The translations under genes were made by a program, and so were the position numbers. Under the pieces are notes generated by a model. That model saw only the letters and a program-made list of their open reading frames with translations. It did not search any database and was not told where the DNA came from. Shown here in pieces: positions 20,302 through 29,562 of a stretch of 64,000 bases of DNA. Each line of letters opens with the position of its first letter. Position 1 is the first letter of the stretch. Source of the DNA: Bacteroidota bacterium. Its GTDB lineage: Bacteria; Bacteroidota; Bacteroidia; AKYH767-A; OLB10. The stretch is from assembly GCA_016717725.1 (NCBI GenBank), contig JADKFA010000024.1, positions 5,289 through 69,288 on the forward strand, read 5' to 3'.

Positions 20302-21217
20302 TTTAAAATTTTCTATTATTATCCCAACGTATAATCGTGTTGAGTTTATTTTGCTCGCGGTGAAATCCACATTGGATCAAGATTATAAAAATTTTGAGGT
20401 TATTATTGTGGACGATGGCAGTACAGATAGTACGCCCAAAGTGGTTGCTACTATAACGGATCCTCGTGTGCGGTATTTGCGTATCGAAAATTCTGAAAGA
20501 GGGGCCGCTAGAAATGCTGGTGTAAAAATTGCCAATGGTGATTATGTAACTTTTCTTGATTCTGATGATTTGCTCTATCCTGATTATTTAAGTACTGCAG
20601 CAAGAAATTTAAGTAATTATCCCGATACAGTTTTTTTTCATTTAGGATATGAAGTGAAGAGTTTTGGAAAAGAAGGTGTGGGTTTGGTTCATAAATACCA
20701 TGGAAATAATATTAAATTTTTATTGAAAGGAAACCCATTGAGCTGTTTAGGAGTGTTTATTAGACGAAATGAAGCGCTTCAGTTTCCATTCAATGAAAAT
20801 CGTGATTTATCTGGTTCTGAAGACTGGGAATTATGGATTCGATTAGCAGTCAATTTTGGTCTTCGACGCGATCCAAAAATTTGTGCCAGTTTGATTTTAC
20901 ACGATACTAGAAGCGTTTTGAAAATTAAAGAGGATAAATTGATTCGTAGAAAAATGTTGGCAATGAAGTACTCGTTTCAAGATCCTGAAGTAAAAAGAAA
21001 GTTTGGAAGGTATTGGAATAAAATGGATGCCTATTCTGATACTTATAATTCGTTACATCTAATGTTGGATGGACATATCCGCAGGAGTTTTCATTATTTT
21101 TGGAAAGCTATTGGGACGTATCCATTGGTTGTTTTTGAGAGACGTACATTAGCAATTTTAAAATATTTTTTTATTAATTTGTATCGAAAATTATTTTCTA
21201 ATCGCGAACCAACTTAA
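20291..21217 (+). CDS. Glycosyltransferase family 2
   Basis: A 308-residue inverting GT-A transferase. The start at ATG 20291 puts FSIIIPTYNRVEFI right at the N-terminus, as is usual. Further motifs are VIIVDDGSTDSTPKV, GAARNAGVKIANGDYVTFL with the metal-binding DSDD, and GSEDWELWIRL, which holds the catalytic ED. No transmembrane helix is needed for function. It closes the rightward glycan operon and its last 20 bases overlap the convergent PKD-repeat gene. Confidence 0.88.
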   Translation: MKSNLKFSIIIPTYNRVEFILLAVKSTLDQDYKNFEVIIVDDGSTDSTPKVVATITDPRVRYLRIENSERGAARNAGVKIANGDYVTFLDSDDLLYPDYLSTAARNLSNYPDTVFFHLGYEVKSFGKEGVGLVHKYHGNNIKFLLKGNPLSCLGVFIRRNEALQFPFNENRDLSGSEDWELWIRLAVNFGLRRDPKICASLILHDTRSVLKIKEDKLIRRKMLAMKYSFQDPEVKRKFGRYWNKMDAYSDTYNSLHLMLDGHIRRSFHYFWKAIGTYPLVVFERRTLAILKYFFINLYRKLFSNREPT

Positions 21218-24200
21218 AGTATTGATTGGTTTCTTGATAATTTACTTTTAGAAAATAAACAGCTTTGGCCAAATGATCAAGTGGTATAGAAAGAGTATTT
21301 AATCCTTCGTCGAGAGGATGTGTTTGGTTTTCGAATATGATTCCTCCATTTATATTTATTAATGATAGCGAAATTTCACCTTTCTGGATCATGTTAATTC
21401 CTATGTAAATTTGATCAGTAAATGGGTTAGGATATACGTTGAATATTTCGAATGAAGAAGAACTGCTTCTGCAAAATCGATCATTCGAAGCATTCATATC
21501 CGCTAGGCTATTTATACTTATTACTTCCGCACAAAAATAGGGAGGAGTTTGAGTTCCTGATTCAAATGAAGTGTTAAAGGTATATTCTTTACTATTTCCA
21601 ACTTTTAATGTATCAAACAGAAATGTATTATAAAATATATTTTCACCACTCAGTGTACCTTTTAATTCAAATTCATTCGCATCTTCATTTCCAAAGTTGG
21701 CAACTATCGCTTTCATGATCCATTTATTGTTGATTTTATTAAATGAAACACCGTGGATGCTTAAGTCTCGGTTGGGAATTTGTACATAGATATTGATTGT
21801 CGCATTTTGTATGCAACCAAATTGATTGGTAACGGAAAAAGTAGTGTGGTAAAGTCCTGTATCATTGAATAAATGGATTGGAGATTGTCCAGTTGAATTT
21901 GGAGACCCATCACCAAATTGCCATAGGTAGGATCCTGAATCGGAATTATTGATAAATTGTACTGCTAATGGAGGTGCACCATAATAAGGAGTAGCTGTTA
22001 TGGAAGCTAATGGTAAACTATGTATTGTAATTGATTTCGTAATTGAATCACTACAACCATAGGAAGTTTGAATCACCAACTTAATATTTTGTGTTCCGCT
22101 ACTGCTAAATGTGGATAAAGGATTTTGAGTAGTAGAATTTCCGTTAGTTCCAAGCGTCCAATTCCAATTGGAAATTATTCCATCTACTGAGGTACTGGTA
22201 TCAATGAAGCTCACTGCATCACCCACACAAGTATTGGAATAAGTGAAGCCTGCATTTGGTAAAGTGTATACCGTTAATGTGTCATTTACTTCAGCTGTGC
22301 ATCCGTTGTTAATGTCTGTTACAAGAAATGTGATTTGATAATTCCCTTGGTTGGAATACGTATGTGTAGGTTGTGGTAAAAATGAAGCTGCGCTATCCCC
22401 AAAATTCCATATATAAGAATAGGTACTGGTCGATCCCGCAGATGGTGTAGCTATGAATTGATTGTTTGTGCCATAACAATGATCGGGCGAAGTAATGGTG
22501 AATTCTGGAGATTGATTGATAATCGCAATTCGAATTGCAGTATCAGCGCAGCCCTGTGCTGTGGTGGCTATTAATGTTACTGGATAAGCTAATGCATCTT
22601 GGTATAAGTAGGAGGGGTTGGGCAATGTATCAACTGTGCCATTAACACCAAATGTCCAATTCCAATTCGAAATAGTGCTGCCTGTTACAGTAGAGCTATC
22701 GGTGAATTGTAAGGGTGAATCAGTACATGCTAAACCAAAATTAAACCAAGCATTCGGTAAAGAATATACTTGTGTATTTATCGTTGTGGTATCATAGCAT
22801 CCAATATCACTCTTTACAATTAAAGTTACTGAGTAATATCCAGTATCTGCATAGGTATGTGTAGGTGAAGATAAAATCGAAGTATTGGTATCGCCAAAAT
22901 CCCACGCCCAATCAGTAATGATGGATCCTGATGGTGCGGTCGACAAATCAACGAAGTTAGAAAGTGATCCTTTGCAGACATTGGTAACACTAAAATTGGA
23001 TGTTGGACTTTCAATGATAAATATATTTCTTGAAATAATTGAATCGCAATTCTCTGGACTTTGAATCGTAAGTGTAATCAAATAATTTCCCGCAATTGTA
23101 TAAGTGTGATTTGGGCTCGTCGTAGTGCTGTCAATTATGCCGTCGCCAAAATTCCAAATTCTTTTGTTAATGGTATCTCCAATTCCTGCAAATGAACTAT
23201 CAGTAAATATAATAGTTGAAAACGTACATGCCGTATCGGAACTCATGCTAAACCAAGGTAAAGGTTTATTGCCAATGCGTATGTTTCGTTGGATGGTGTC
23301 AGTGCATCCATTTATCGCTGTTGATACTAATATGATGTTGTAGTTGTTTGCTGTATTGGTGTAGCTATGACTCGTGTTAATTTGTGAACTATTATTGCCA
23401 TCGCCAAACTCCCAAAAAGTAGATAATATACTTGTGCCAATCGCTGTTGTTGTATTTATAAATTGTGCAGTCTCTCCAGCACATGTATTGTAAATTTCAA
23501 AATTTGAAATCGGTCCTGGATTAATTTCAATGTTACGACTTATAGTATCTGAACAGCCATAGATGGTGGATGAAATTAATTGTATCGAATAGGTTCCTGA
23601 AGCATTGTATGAATGTGTGGAAGTTATTCCACTCCCAAAATTTCCATCTCCATACATCCATTCCCATTGTTGAAGTGCTCCATCATTGCTGGTACTTGAA
23701 TCAGTCAAAATTACATCACTGCCCACACAAGCACTATCTGCGACAGTGAACCATGCGATAGGCAATTCGTGAATAATTATGTTTTGTTGCGAAGTAGCAC
23801 TGTCGCCATTGGTACTATAAACTTTTAAGACGACATTAAAGGATCCTGTAGTCCCATATTCATGAGAAGGTGATGCCTGATTGGAGAAATTTCCATCTCC
23901 AAAATCCCAACTCCAAGTGTTGATACTTCCATAACAAATGTTACTCAAGTCAGTGAATTGTACTGGACTATTTATACATCCACTGCTCATATTGAAATTT
24001 GATTCAGGAGGAGGTATTTGAACATACACTGAGTCTAGGTAGAGTTGCGTGGTTCCATTTGCCAATGTTTCTTTTAACTCAAATAAATTATAACCTAATT
24101 GTGATGGAGTAAATGAAATTCCTGTCGGAGATTGCAACGTAGATGAAACAGCTGCACTCGAACATCCTTGTGGAAACTGTAATCTGACAATCGAGAAGAG

Positions 24201-25256
24201 AAGTCTGTTAGGAATAATACCTACCCAGTCCGATCCAACTTTTGTCATTTGTATGTTTTGAGGATTATTCATGATTCCTCCAAAGTTTGTTGAGTAATCT
24301 AAGGTTAATGGCAGATCTAATGAATTGCCCATTTTATAATGATAAAAATTGTTGTTTTCTGAAACGATAAACAGATGCCAATTTCCTTCTTCCTGAATAA
24401 CCTGTAATCCAAGTGCAGTCCAAATAGAACTCATCGCTGTAGAAAATGTTGGTGTATTTGCTAATGAATTCCCAAAATCGATTTTTGAAAGTAATCCAAA
24501 TGCAGATGATGTTGTATAACCAATATATTTGTTGCTAACACAATCAAAGGCTACATCTATTCCAAAGTTATTGAAAACACCAGTAGGAATCGGAGTAAGA
24601 GAGGTGGGTGTATTGCTATAATTACCTCCAAAATTAATTCTTGTTATTTCAGCAGATGAATTGTTGGTTATGAAGGCATAATCATATATCACTTTTATTG
24701 AACTTGGTCCTGATAAACCCGGTAAGTTTAGATTAATTAAAATTGGGTTTATTTGTGTGATAGAATCCATCTCATAACGCAATAAACTATTTGAGGAGGA
24801 AGCCGTGATAAACATATACCATTTTGTCCCTTCTTTTACAATGTCAATTCCTGAAGTATTGAAACCAAGAAGGGGATCACTATTCAAATTGGTTGCAGTA
24901 GGTGGGTTGGCTGGAGAATTACCAAAATCATAACGCGTAATATAATTTCCACCAAAAGAGTTTACGATGAAACCGTAATGATTGCCATTTACCTCAATCA
25001 TTTTCATGTTTATTGGATAACTTAAAGTTCCTCCAATGAGCGGTAACGCCACTGCAGTGGGCAATGAATCTAAATCTCCAAGACAAAAATCCCAGTTGAA
25101 AGAACTTGCCGTGGAAAGACTATTGTCAATGTTTATATTTTGTAGTGGACAAACAGTATCACTACTTGTAAAACTATTAGGTGGGCACTGTGCTAGATTT
25201 TTTTCTGTGGAGAAAATCATTAATATTCCACAAATGATCTTGGTAAATTTTCTCAT
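21198..25256 (-). CDS. Large secreted multi-PKD protein with T9SS type A sorting domain
   Basis: About 1352 residues if it starts at ATG 25256 (MRKFTKIICGILMIFS, signal peptide ending near LAQ); an ATG at 25268 is an alternative. Residues about 60-390 contain spaced FGNS-type repeats such as YDFGNSPANPPTAT, INFGGNYSNTPT and IDFGNSLANTPTF, which suggest a beta-propeller. Then come about nine PKD-like domains, each with W-x-FGDG-like cores (WSWDFGDGNFSNQ, YIWNFGDSAAS, YLWQFGDGSPNS). The C-terminus NVYPNPFTDQIYIGIN and final FKLVRD form a sorting domain for export and cell-surface anchoring. Likely role: adhesion or surface structure, not enzymatic as far as visible. Confidence 0.85.
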   Translation of the reverse strand: MRKFTKIICGILMIFSTEKNLAQCPPNSFTSSDTVCPLQNINIDNSLSTASSFNWDFCLGDLDSLPTAVALPLIGGTLSYPINMKMIEVNGNHYGFIVNSFGGNYITRYDFGNSPANPPTATNLNSDPLLGFNTSGIDIVKEGTKWYMFITASSSNSLLRYEMDSITQINPILINLNLPGLSGPSSIKVIYDYAFITNNSSAEITRINFGGNYSNTPTSLTPIPTGVFNNFGIDVAFDCVSNKYIGYTTSSAFGLLSKIDFGNSLANTPTFSTAMSSIWTALGLQVIQEEGNWHLFIVSENNNFYHYKMGNSLDLPLTLDYSTNFGGIMNNPQNIQMTKVGSDWVGIIPNRLLFSIVRLQFPQGCSSAAVSSTLQSPTGISFTPSQLGYNLFELKETLANGTTQLYLDSVYVQIPPPESNFNMSSGCINSPVQFTDLSNICYGSINTWSWDFGDGNFSNQASPSHEYGTTGSFNVVLKVYSTNGDSATSQQNIIIHELPIAWFTVADSACVGSDVILTDSSTSNDGALQQWEWMYGDGNFGSGITSTHSYNASGTYSIQLISSTIYGCSDTISRNIEINPGPISNFEIYNTCAGETAQFINTTTAIGTSILSTFWEFGDGNNSSQINTSHSYTNTANNYNIILVSTAINGCTDTIQRNIRIGNKPLPWFSMSSDTACTFSTIIFTDSSFAGIGDTINKRIWNFGDGIIDSTTTSPNHTYTIAGNYLITLTIQSPENCDSIISRNIFIIESPTSNFSVTNVCKGSLSNFVDLSTAPSGSIITDWAWDFGDTNTSILSSPTHTYADTGYYSVTLIVKSDIGCYDTTTINTQVYSLPNAWFNFGLACTDSPLQFTDSSTVTGSTISNWNWTFGVNGTVDTLPNPSYLYQDALAYPVTLIATTAQGCADTAIRIAIINQSPEFTITSPDHCYGTNNQFIATPSAGSTSTYSYIWNFGDSAASFLPQPTHTYSNQGNYQITFLVTDINNGCTAEVNDTLTVYTLPNAGFTYSNTCVGDAVSFIDTSTSVDGIISNWNWTLGTNGNSTTQNPLSTFSSSGTQNIKLVIQTSYGCSDSITKSITIHSLPLASITATPYYGAPPLAVQFINNSDSGSYLWQFGDGSPNSTGQSPIHLFNDTGLYHTTFSVTNQFGCIQNATINIYVQIPNRDLSIHGVSFNKINNKWIMKAIVANFGNEDANEFELKGTLSGENIFYNTFLFDTLKVGNSKEYTFNTSFESGTQTPPYFCAEVISINSLADMNASNDRFCRSSSSSFEIFNVYPNPFTDQIYIGINMIQKGEISLSLININGGIIFENQTHPLDEGLNTLSIPLDHLAKAVYFLKVNYQETNQYFKLVRD

Positions 25257-25295
25257 TTTAGTGCGCATTAGTTGTTCAAAGATAAGAGTATGCAT

Positions 25296-25883
25296 ATGAT
25301 TAGTTTGATACTGGCTTCTAATAACCAGCATAAAGTGACAGAAATACGTAAAATCCTCCCGAAATGTTTCGATTTGGTGAGCCTAAAGGATGCAGGAATT
25401 ACCACTGAATTGCCTGAAACTAAGGGAACTATAATCGGAAATGCTACGCAAAAAGCAAGTTTCGTGTGGGAAGCTACTGGTGTTGAGTGTCTTGCAGATG
25501 ATAGCGGACTGGAAGTGGATGCCCTTGAAGGTCGGCCAGGAGTGGATTCTGCTCACTATAGCGGATTCCCTATTTCGGCCGATCGCAACATGGATTTGCT
25601 GCTTTCTCAACTCCATGGTTTGGAAAATAGACGAGCTTCCTTTGTTACGATTCTAGCCTTAATTAAAGATGGGGTTTGCCGCCATTTTGAAGGTCGCGTT
25701 TTTGGAACTATTTCAGAGCAAAAAAGAGGAGAAAATGGATTTGGTTATGACCCTATTTTCATACCCGATGGACAGCTTCTCACTTTCGCAGAAATGGACG
25801 ATAAAATGAAGAATGAAATAAGTCATCGCTCGATCGCACTCCGTAAATTGAAAGCGTTTTTTGATTTGAAAGAAGGAAATTGA
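25296..25883 (+). CDS. rdgB: Non-canonical purine NTP pyrophosphatase (XTP/dITP), RdgB/HAM1 family
   Basis: A cytosolic housekeeping enzyme that hydrolyses dITP, ITP and XTP to monophosphates, keeping deaminated purines out of DNA and RNA. The 195-residue product starts at ATG 25296 (MISLILASNNQHKVTEI; an ATG two codons earlier is possible). Family landmarks are LASNNQHK, the substrate loop CLADDSGLEVDALEGRPGV, SAHYSG, FEGRVFGTI, and GENGFGYDPIFIP, ending with ISHRSIALRKL. The gene diverges from the PKD gene with only about 39 bases between the two starts. Confidence 0.95.
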   Translation: MISLILASNNQHKVTEIRKILPKCFDLVSLKDAGITTELPETKGTIIGNATQKASFVWEATGVECLADDSGLEVDALEGRPGVDSAHYSGFPISADRNMDLLLSQLHGLENRRASFVTILALIKDGVCRHFEGRVFGTISEQKRGENGFGYDPIFIPDGQLLTFAEMDDKMKNEISHRSIALRKLKAFFDLKEGN

Positions 25884-26080
25884 GATTGTTTTTTTGAAAC
25901 AGGTAATGCAATTTCAATTACATTCTAACCCTGTAAATAGGTTGTATTATACCGACGTACATAGACTTACATTTAATCGATTGGACGTTTAAGTTTGTAG
26001 TGTCGGTATTAACATTCAAGGTCTGAAATCTACTCGATTTTCATAGGTAGACCACCGTGAAATCATTAACTTTGCCACTC

Positions 26081-28774
26081 ATGGAAAAAATGCGCATTGG
26101 TGTCTTCTTTGGTGGAAATTCTAGAGAAAGGGAAGTTTCATTTGCTGGTGGACGTACCGTTTATGATAATTTGAATAAATCAATCTTCGAACCCATTCCC
26201 GTTTTTGTAGATAGTTTTGGAAATTTCGTTCTGCTCACTTGGGAGTATATTTACAAGGGAAGTATTCGTGATTTTTATCCACCATCGGATGCATTACCCA
26301 GTTCTGTTCACGAATTTCAAGTGTATGCCGAAAGCTTGGGTGATTTGGATCGTCAAGAACAAAGTAAACTGATAAATAAAATGGGCTCGCGTATTGAACC
26401 CTCCGCTCTTCCTTCCATAATGGATATGGCGTTTTTATGTTTGCATGGTTCGGATGGTGAAGATGGACGTATTCAAGGTTTATTGGAATATTTACGTATT
26501 CCTTATACCGGCTCTGGAATATTGTCCTCAACCATCGGGATGAATAAGGCGATTCAAAAGCAATTGATGAAAAATGCTGGATTTGATGTGCCCAAGTTTG
26601 CAACAATACAGCGTGAAGAGTGGATTTCAGGTAATCGTCAATCACTCTTTGATAAAGTGAAAGCTACCACAGGACTTCCATGTGTAGTGAAAGCTGCTAA
26701 TCAAGGTTCGTCAATTGGAATTAGTGTGATGCAAGAAGATAAGTACGATGTTTTTTCTCTTTGCATGGATAAAGCGTTTTTTATTCGAACCATCACGAAG
26801 AAAGTATGGGATGCTCTCGATTTTAAATCGAAGGTGACATATGTTCGTGAGATGTGTGATATCCGAGAAGGAATCGGACTGCCTTTGTTAATCAATAATC
26901 GTACATTTTATCACCCTGAGGAATTGTTGTCGGTGTTGATGGATTTGTTTTCAGAAAATGAAGCAGAACTCATCCTGTACGCTCGCGATGGTGAGAGTAC
27001 TGTTATCGTGGAATCATTCATTGAAGGAAAAGAATTTTCATGTATCGTACTTGAAAATGAAAATGGAAATCCAGTGGCATTGCCTCCAACAGAAATAAGA
27101 AAAGGCAAGGAGTTGTTCGATTATCGTTCCAAGTATCTTCCCGGACTCTCTCGCAAGATTACACCCATTCAATTGCCCGATGAAAATATTCAAGGGATTC
27201 GTTCTGCTTGTGAGCAGTTATTTACAAGTCTTCATTTTAATGTGTATGCTCGTATTGATGGGTTTATCAAGAGTGATGGAAAAATAATTCTGAATGATCC
27301 AAACACGACATCTGGGATGATGCCGAGTTCTTTTTTCTTTCATCAAGCCGCTGAGATTGGAATGAATCCTTCTCAGTTCATTACCTATATTATTTATTCT
27401 TCGCTCAAAAATAGAATTGCCGACACTCGACAGTATGGAAAGTTGCCGTTATTATTGAAGCAATTGGATAAACTCATCGATGGTGAAAAGAAGGAAGGCG
27501 TAAGTCGTATACGCGCAACCGTTATATTGGGAGGTTATTCCACCGAACGACATATCTCCGTGGAGAGTGGTCGTAATATTTACGAAAAACTTTCTTCCAG
27601 CGAAAAATACGAAGTGTTACCCGTGTTTTTAACAGGAAGTTCATCAGAGTATGAATTATATACCCTCCCGATAAATGTTTTATTGAAGGACAATGCCGAC
27701 GATATCAAAGAAAAAATTAATCATTTCGAAATCCATCCTGTCATTAAATCCATCATCGCTTCTTGTGAATCCATTACGAAACGATTTGCCAGCGCTCAAA
27801 ATCTGAAAGCACCCGAGAAAATTAGTTTTAAAGAGTTGAAAGATCGTACCGATGTGGTGTTTATTGCATTGCATGGTCGACCTGGCGAAGATGGATCTTT
27901 ACAAAAGGAATTGGAGAAAATAGGGTTGCCTTACAATGGTTCAGGACCTGCATCTTCTCAAATAACCATTGACAAGTTTGCCACCAATGAATTATTAGCG
28001 GCTAACGGTTTTCATGTGGCAGCTCATTATTTAGCTCAGGAATTTGATTGGTTAGCCGATCCAGCAAAATTCTTGAATACGATTTTAGAAAAATTTACGT
28101 TCCCATTCATAGCCAAGCCAGCCGATGATGGTTGTAGCTCTGCTGTGAAGTTGATTAAATCCAAGGAAGAGTTGGAAGCGTATGTTCGATTGACTTTCCG
28201 CAGTGCTACGGAGTTAGATGCAGCGCAAGCTGCCATACTCGGAGTGAAGCCTAAAGAAGAATTTCCTATCAAACAGTACATCTTGTTTGAAGATCTGATA
28301 AAAGCAAATGGTGCCAAAAAGTTTATTGAAATCACGGGTGGAATGTTAACTTTTATTGATGAAAATGGAAAGTTGAATTATGAAGTATTTGAAGCCTCTG
28401 AAGCATTGTCGGAAGGTGATATTCTTTCACTCGAAGAGAAGTTTCTGGCTGGTCAAGGTCAAAATATTACCCCCGCTCGTTACAGCAGTACGGTAGAAGA
28501 TAATAAAGTGATTTCAGCAAAAGTGAAGTTGGAGTTTGAACGGGCTGCGAAGTTGTTGAATATTGAAGGGTACTCGAGAATTGATGCCTTCGTACGAATT
28601 TTTTCTCCAGAAAAAGTGGAAGTGGTATTTATTGAGGTGAACTCATTACCTGGAATGACTCCTGCTACATGCATCTTTCACCAAGCCGCCATTGCACATT
28701 ACAAACCTTATGAGTTCATCGACAAAATTTTGGATTTTGGAATGAAACGTAAAAAAAATATGCCTGTTAGTTAA
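26081..28774 (+). CDS. ddl: Tandem double D-alanine-D-alanine ligase (Ddl-Ddl fusion)
   Basis: A continuous 897-residue protein (start ATG 26081; an upstream GTG at 26057 is possible) holding two ATP-grasp ligase modules. The first has GVFFGGNSREREVS, LHGSDGEDGRIQG and the metal-site segment NDPNTTSGMM. The second, starting about residue 475, has LGGYSTERHIS, LHGRPGEDGSLQ and the canonical EVNSLPGMTPAT. The second half keeps the normal Glu-x-Asn pair; the first has Asp in place of Glu and Ser in place of Pro, plus an extra stretch (around 265-310). Ddl joins two D-alanines with ATP for peptidoglycan. Single-module Ddl is about 300-370 residues. The end overlaps the PASTA gene in TAATG. Confidence 0.85.
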   Translation: MEKMRIGVFFGGNSREREVSFAGGRTVYDNLNKSIFEPIPVFVDSFGNFVLLTWEYIYKGSIRDFYPPSDALPSSVHEFQVYAESLGDLDRQEQSKLINKMGSRIEPSALPSIMDMAFLCLHGSDGEDGRIQGLLEYLRIPYTGSGILSSTIGMNKAIQKQLMKNAGFDVPKFATIQREEWISGNRQSLFDKVKATTGLPCVVKAANQGSSIGISVMQEDKYDVFSLCMDKAFFIRTITKKVWDALDFKSKVTYVREMCDIREGIGLPLLINNRTFYHPEELLSVLMDLFSENEAELILYARDGESTVIVESFIEGKEFSCIVLENENGNPVALPPTEIRKGKELFDYRSKYLPGLSRKITPIQLPDENIQGIRSACEQLFTSLHFNVYARIDGFIKSDGKIILNDPNTTSGMMPSSFFFHQAAEIGMNPSQFITYIIYSSLKNRIADTRQYGKLPLLLKQLDKLIDGEKKEGVSRIRATVILGGYSTERHISVESGRNIYEKLSSSEKYEVLPVFLTGSSSEYELYTLPINVLLKDNADDIKEKINHFEIHPVIKSIIASCESITKRFASAQNLKAPEKISFKELKDRTDVVFIALHGRPGEDGSLQKELEKIGLPYNGSGPASSQITIDKFATNELLAANGFHVAAHYLAQEFDWLADPAKFLNTILEKFTFPFIAKPADDGCSSAVKLIKSKEELEAYVRLTFRSATELDAAQAAILGVKPKEEFPIKQYILFEDLIKANGAKKFIEITGGMLTFIDENGKLNYEVFEASEALSEGDILSLEEKFLAGQGQNITPARYSSTVEDNKVISAKVKLEFERAAKLLNIEGYSRIDAFVRIFSPEKVEVVFIEVNSLPGMTPATCIFHQAAIAHYKPYEFIDKILDFGMKRKKNMPVS

Positions 28775-29562
28775 TGATGAAAAAGATTTTTGATATCATA
28801 CGATCTAAAATTTTTGTGCTTCACTTTTCATTAAGTGCAGGATTTGTCTTGATTGTATTGTTTGTAACCTATCTGTGGCTAAGTTCATATACTAACCACG
28901 GTGAAACCATCACTGTTCCTGATTTGCATGGGATGAAGTTTCAAGAAATGGAAGCTTTTTTAGCGGATAAAAACATGCAAGTAAAAATTGCAGATTCATC
29001 TACGTTCATGATCGACAAACCTCCTGGTGTGGTGATTGAACAAGATCCCGCCCCCAATGAAAAAGTAAAAGAAGGTCGAACCATTTATGTAACCATCACA
29101 CGAACCGTTCCTCCTCAAGTGAAGTTTCCTAATCTTATTGATGTTTCGCAACGTCAAGCCGAAGCTATTCTGAATTCCTATGGTTTGCGTGTTGGACAAT
29201 TAATCTATAAGCCCGACTTAGCAAAAAATGCAGTGCTTGGAATATTGTTTAAAGGAACCGAGCTGAAAGTAGGAGATGAGATAATGAAAGGTTCCACCGT
29301 CGATTTAGTGTTGGGAGATGGAATTGGAAATACTTCAGTTGATGTTCCCGATTTTAAAGGATTAACACTCGATGAAGTATTGTTTGTGTTGCAAGGTTCT
29401 TCACTGAATCAAGGAGCCATTGTATTCGATGAAAGCGTTAGAGATTCATCTGCTGCTAAAGTGTATCGTCAAATTCCAGAACCCGGTGATTCATCGGTGA
29501 TAAAACAAGGTGAGTCCATTGATTTTTTCTTTACCCAAAACCCTGAAAAATTAAATAAATGA
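28774..29562 (+). CDS. Membrane-anchored PASTA-domain protein
   Basis: A 262-residue protein with a cytosolic N-terminus, one transmembrane helix (about residues 19-36, FVLIVLFVTYLWL) and three periplasmic PASTA domains: ITVPDLHGMKFQEMEAFL, VKFPNLIDVSQRQAEAIL, and VDVPDFKGLTLDEVLFVL. PASTA domains bind peptidoglycan or muropeptide stems. There is no kinase or transpeptidase domain, so it is probably a wall sensor or scaffold. The ddl-PASTA-rluD order is common in Bacteroidota. Its ATG overlaps the ddl stop, and its TGA overlaps the next ATG (ATGA). Confidence 0.88.
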   Translation: MMKKIFDIIRSKIFVLHFSLSAGFVLIVLFVTYLWLSSYTNHGETITVPDLHGMKFQEMEAFLADKNMQVKIADSSTFMIDKPPGVVIEQDPAPNEKVKEGRTIYVTITRTVPPQVKFPNLIDVSQRQAEAILNSYGLRVGQLIYKPDLAKNAVLGILFKGTELKVGDEIMKGSTVDLVLGDGIGNTSVDVPDFKGLTLDEVLFVLQGSSLNQGAIVFDESVRDSSAAKVYRQIPEPGDSSVIKQGESIDFFFTQNPEKLNK

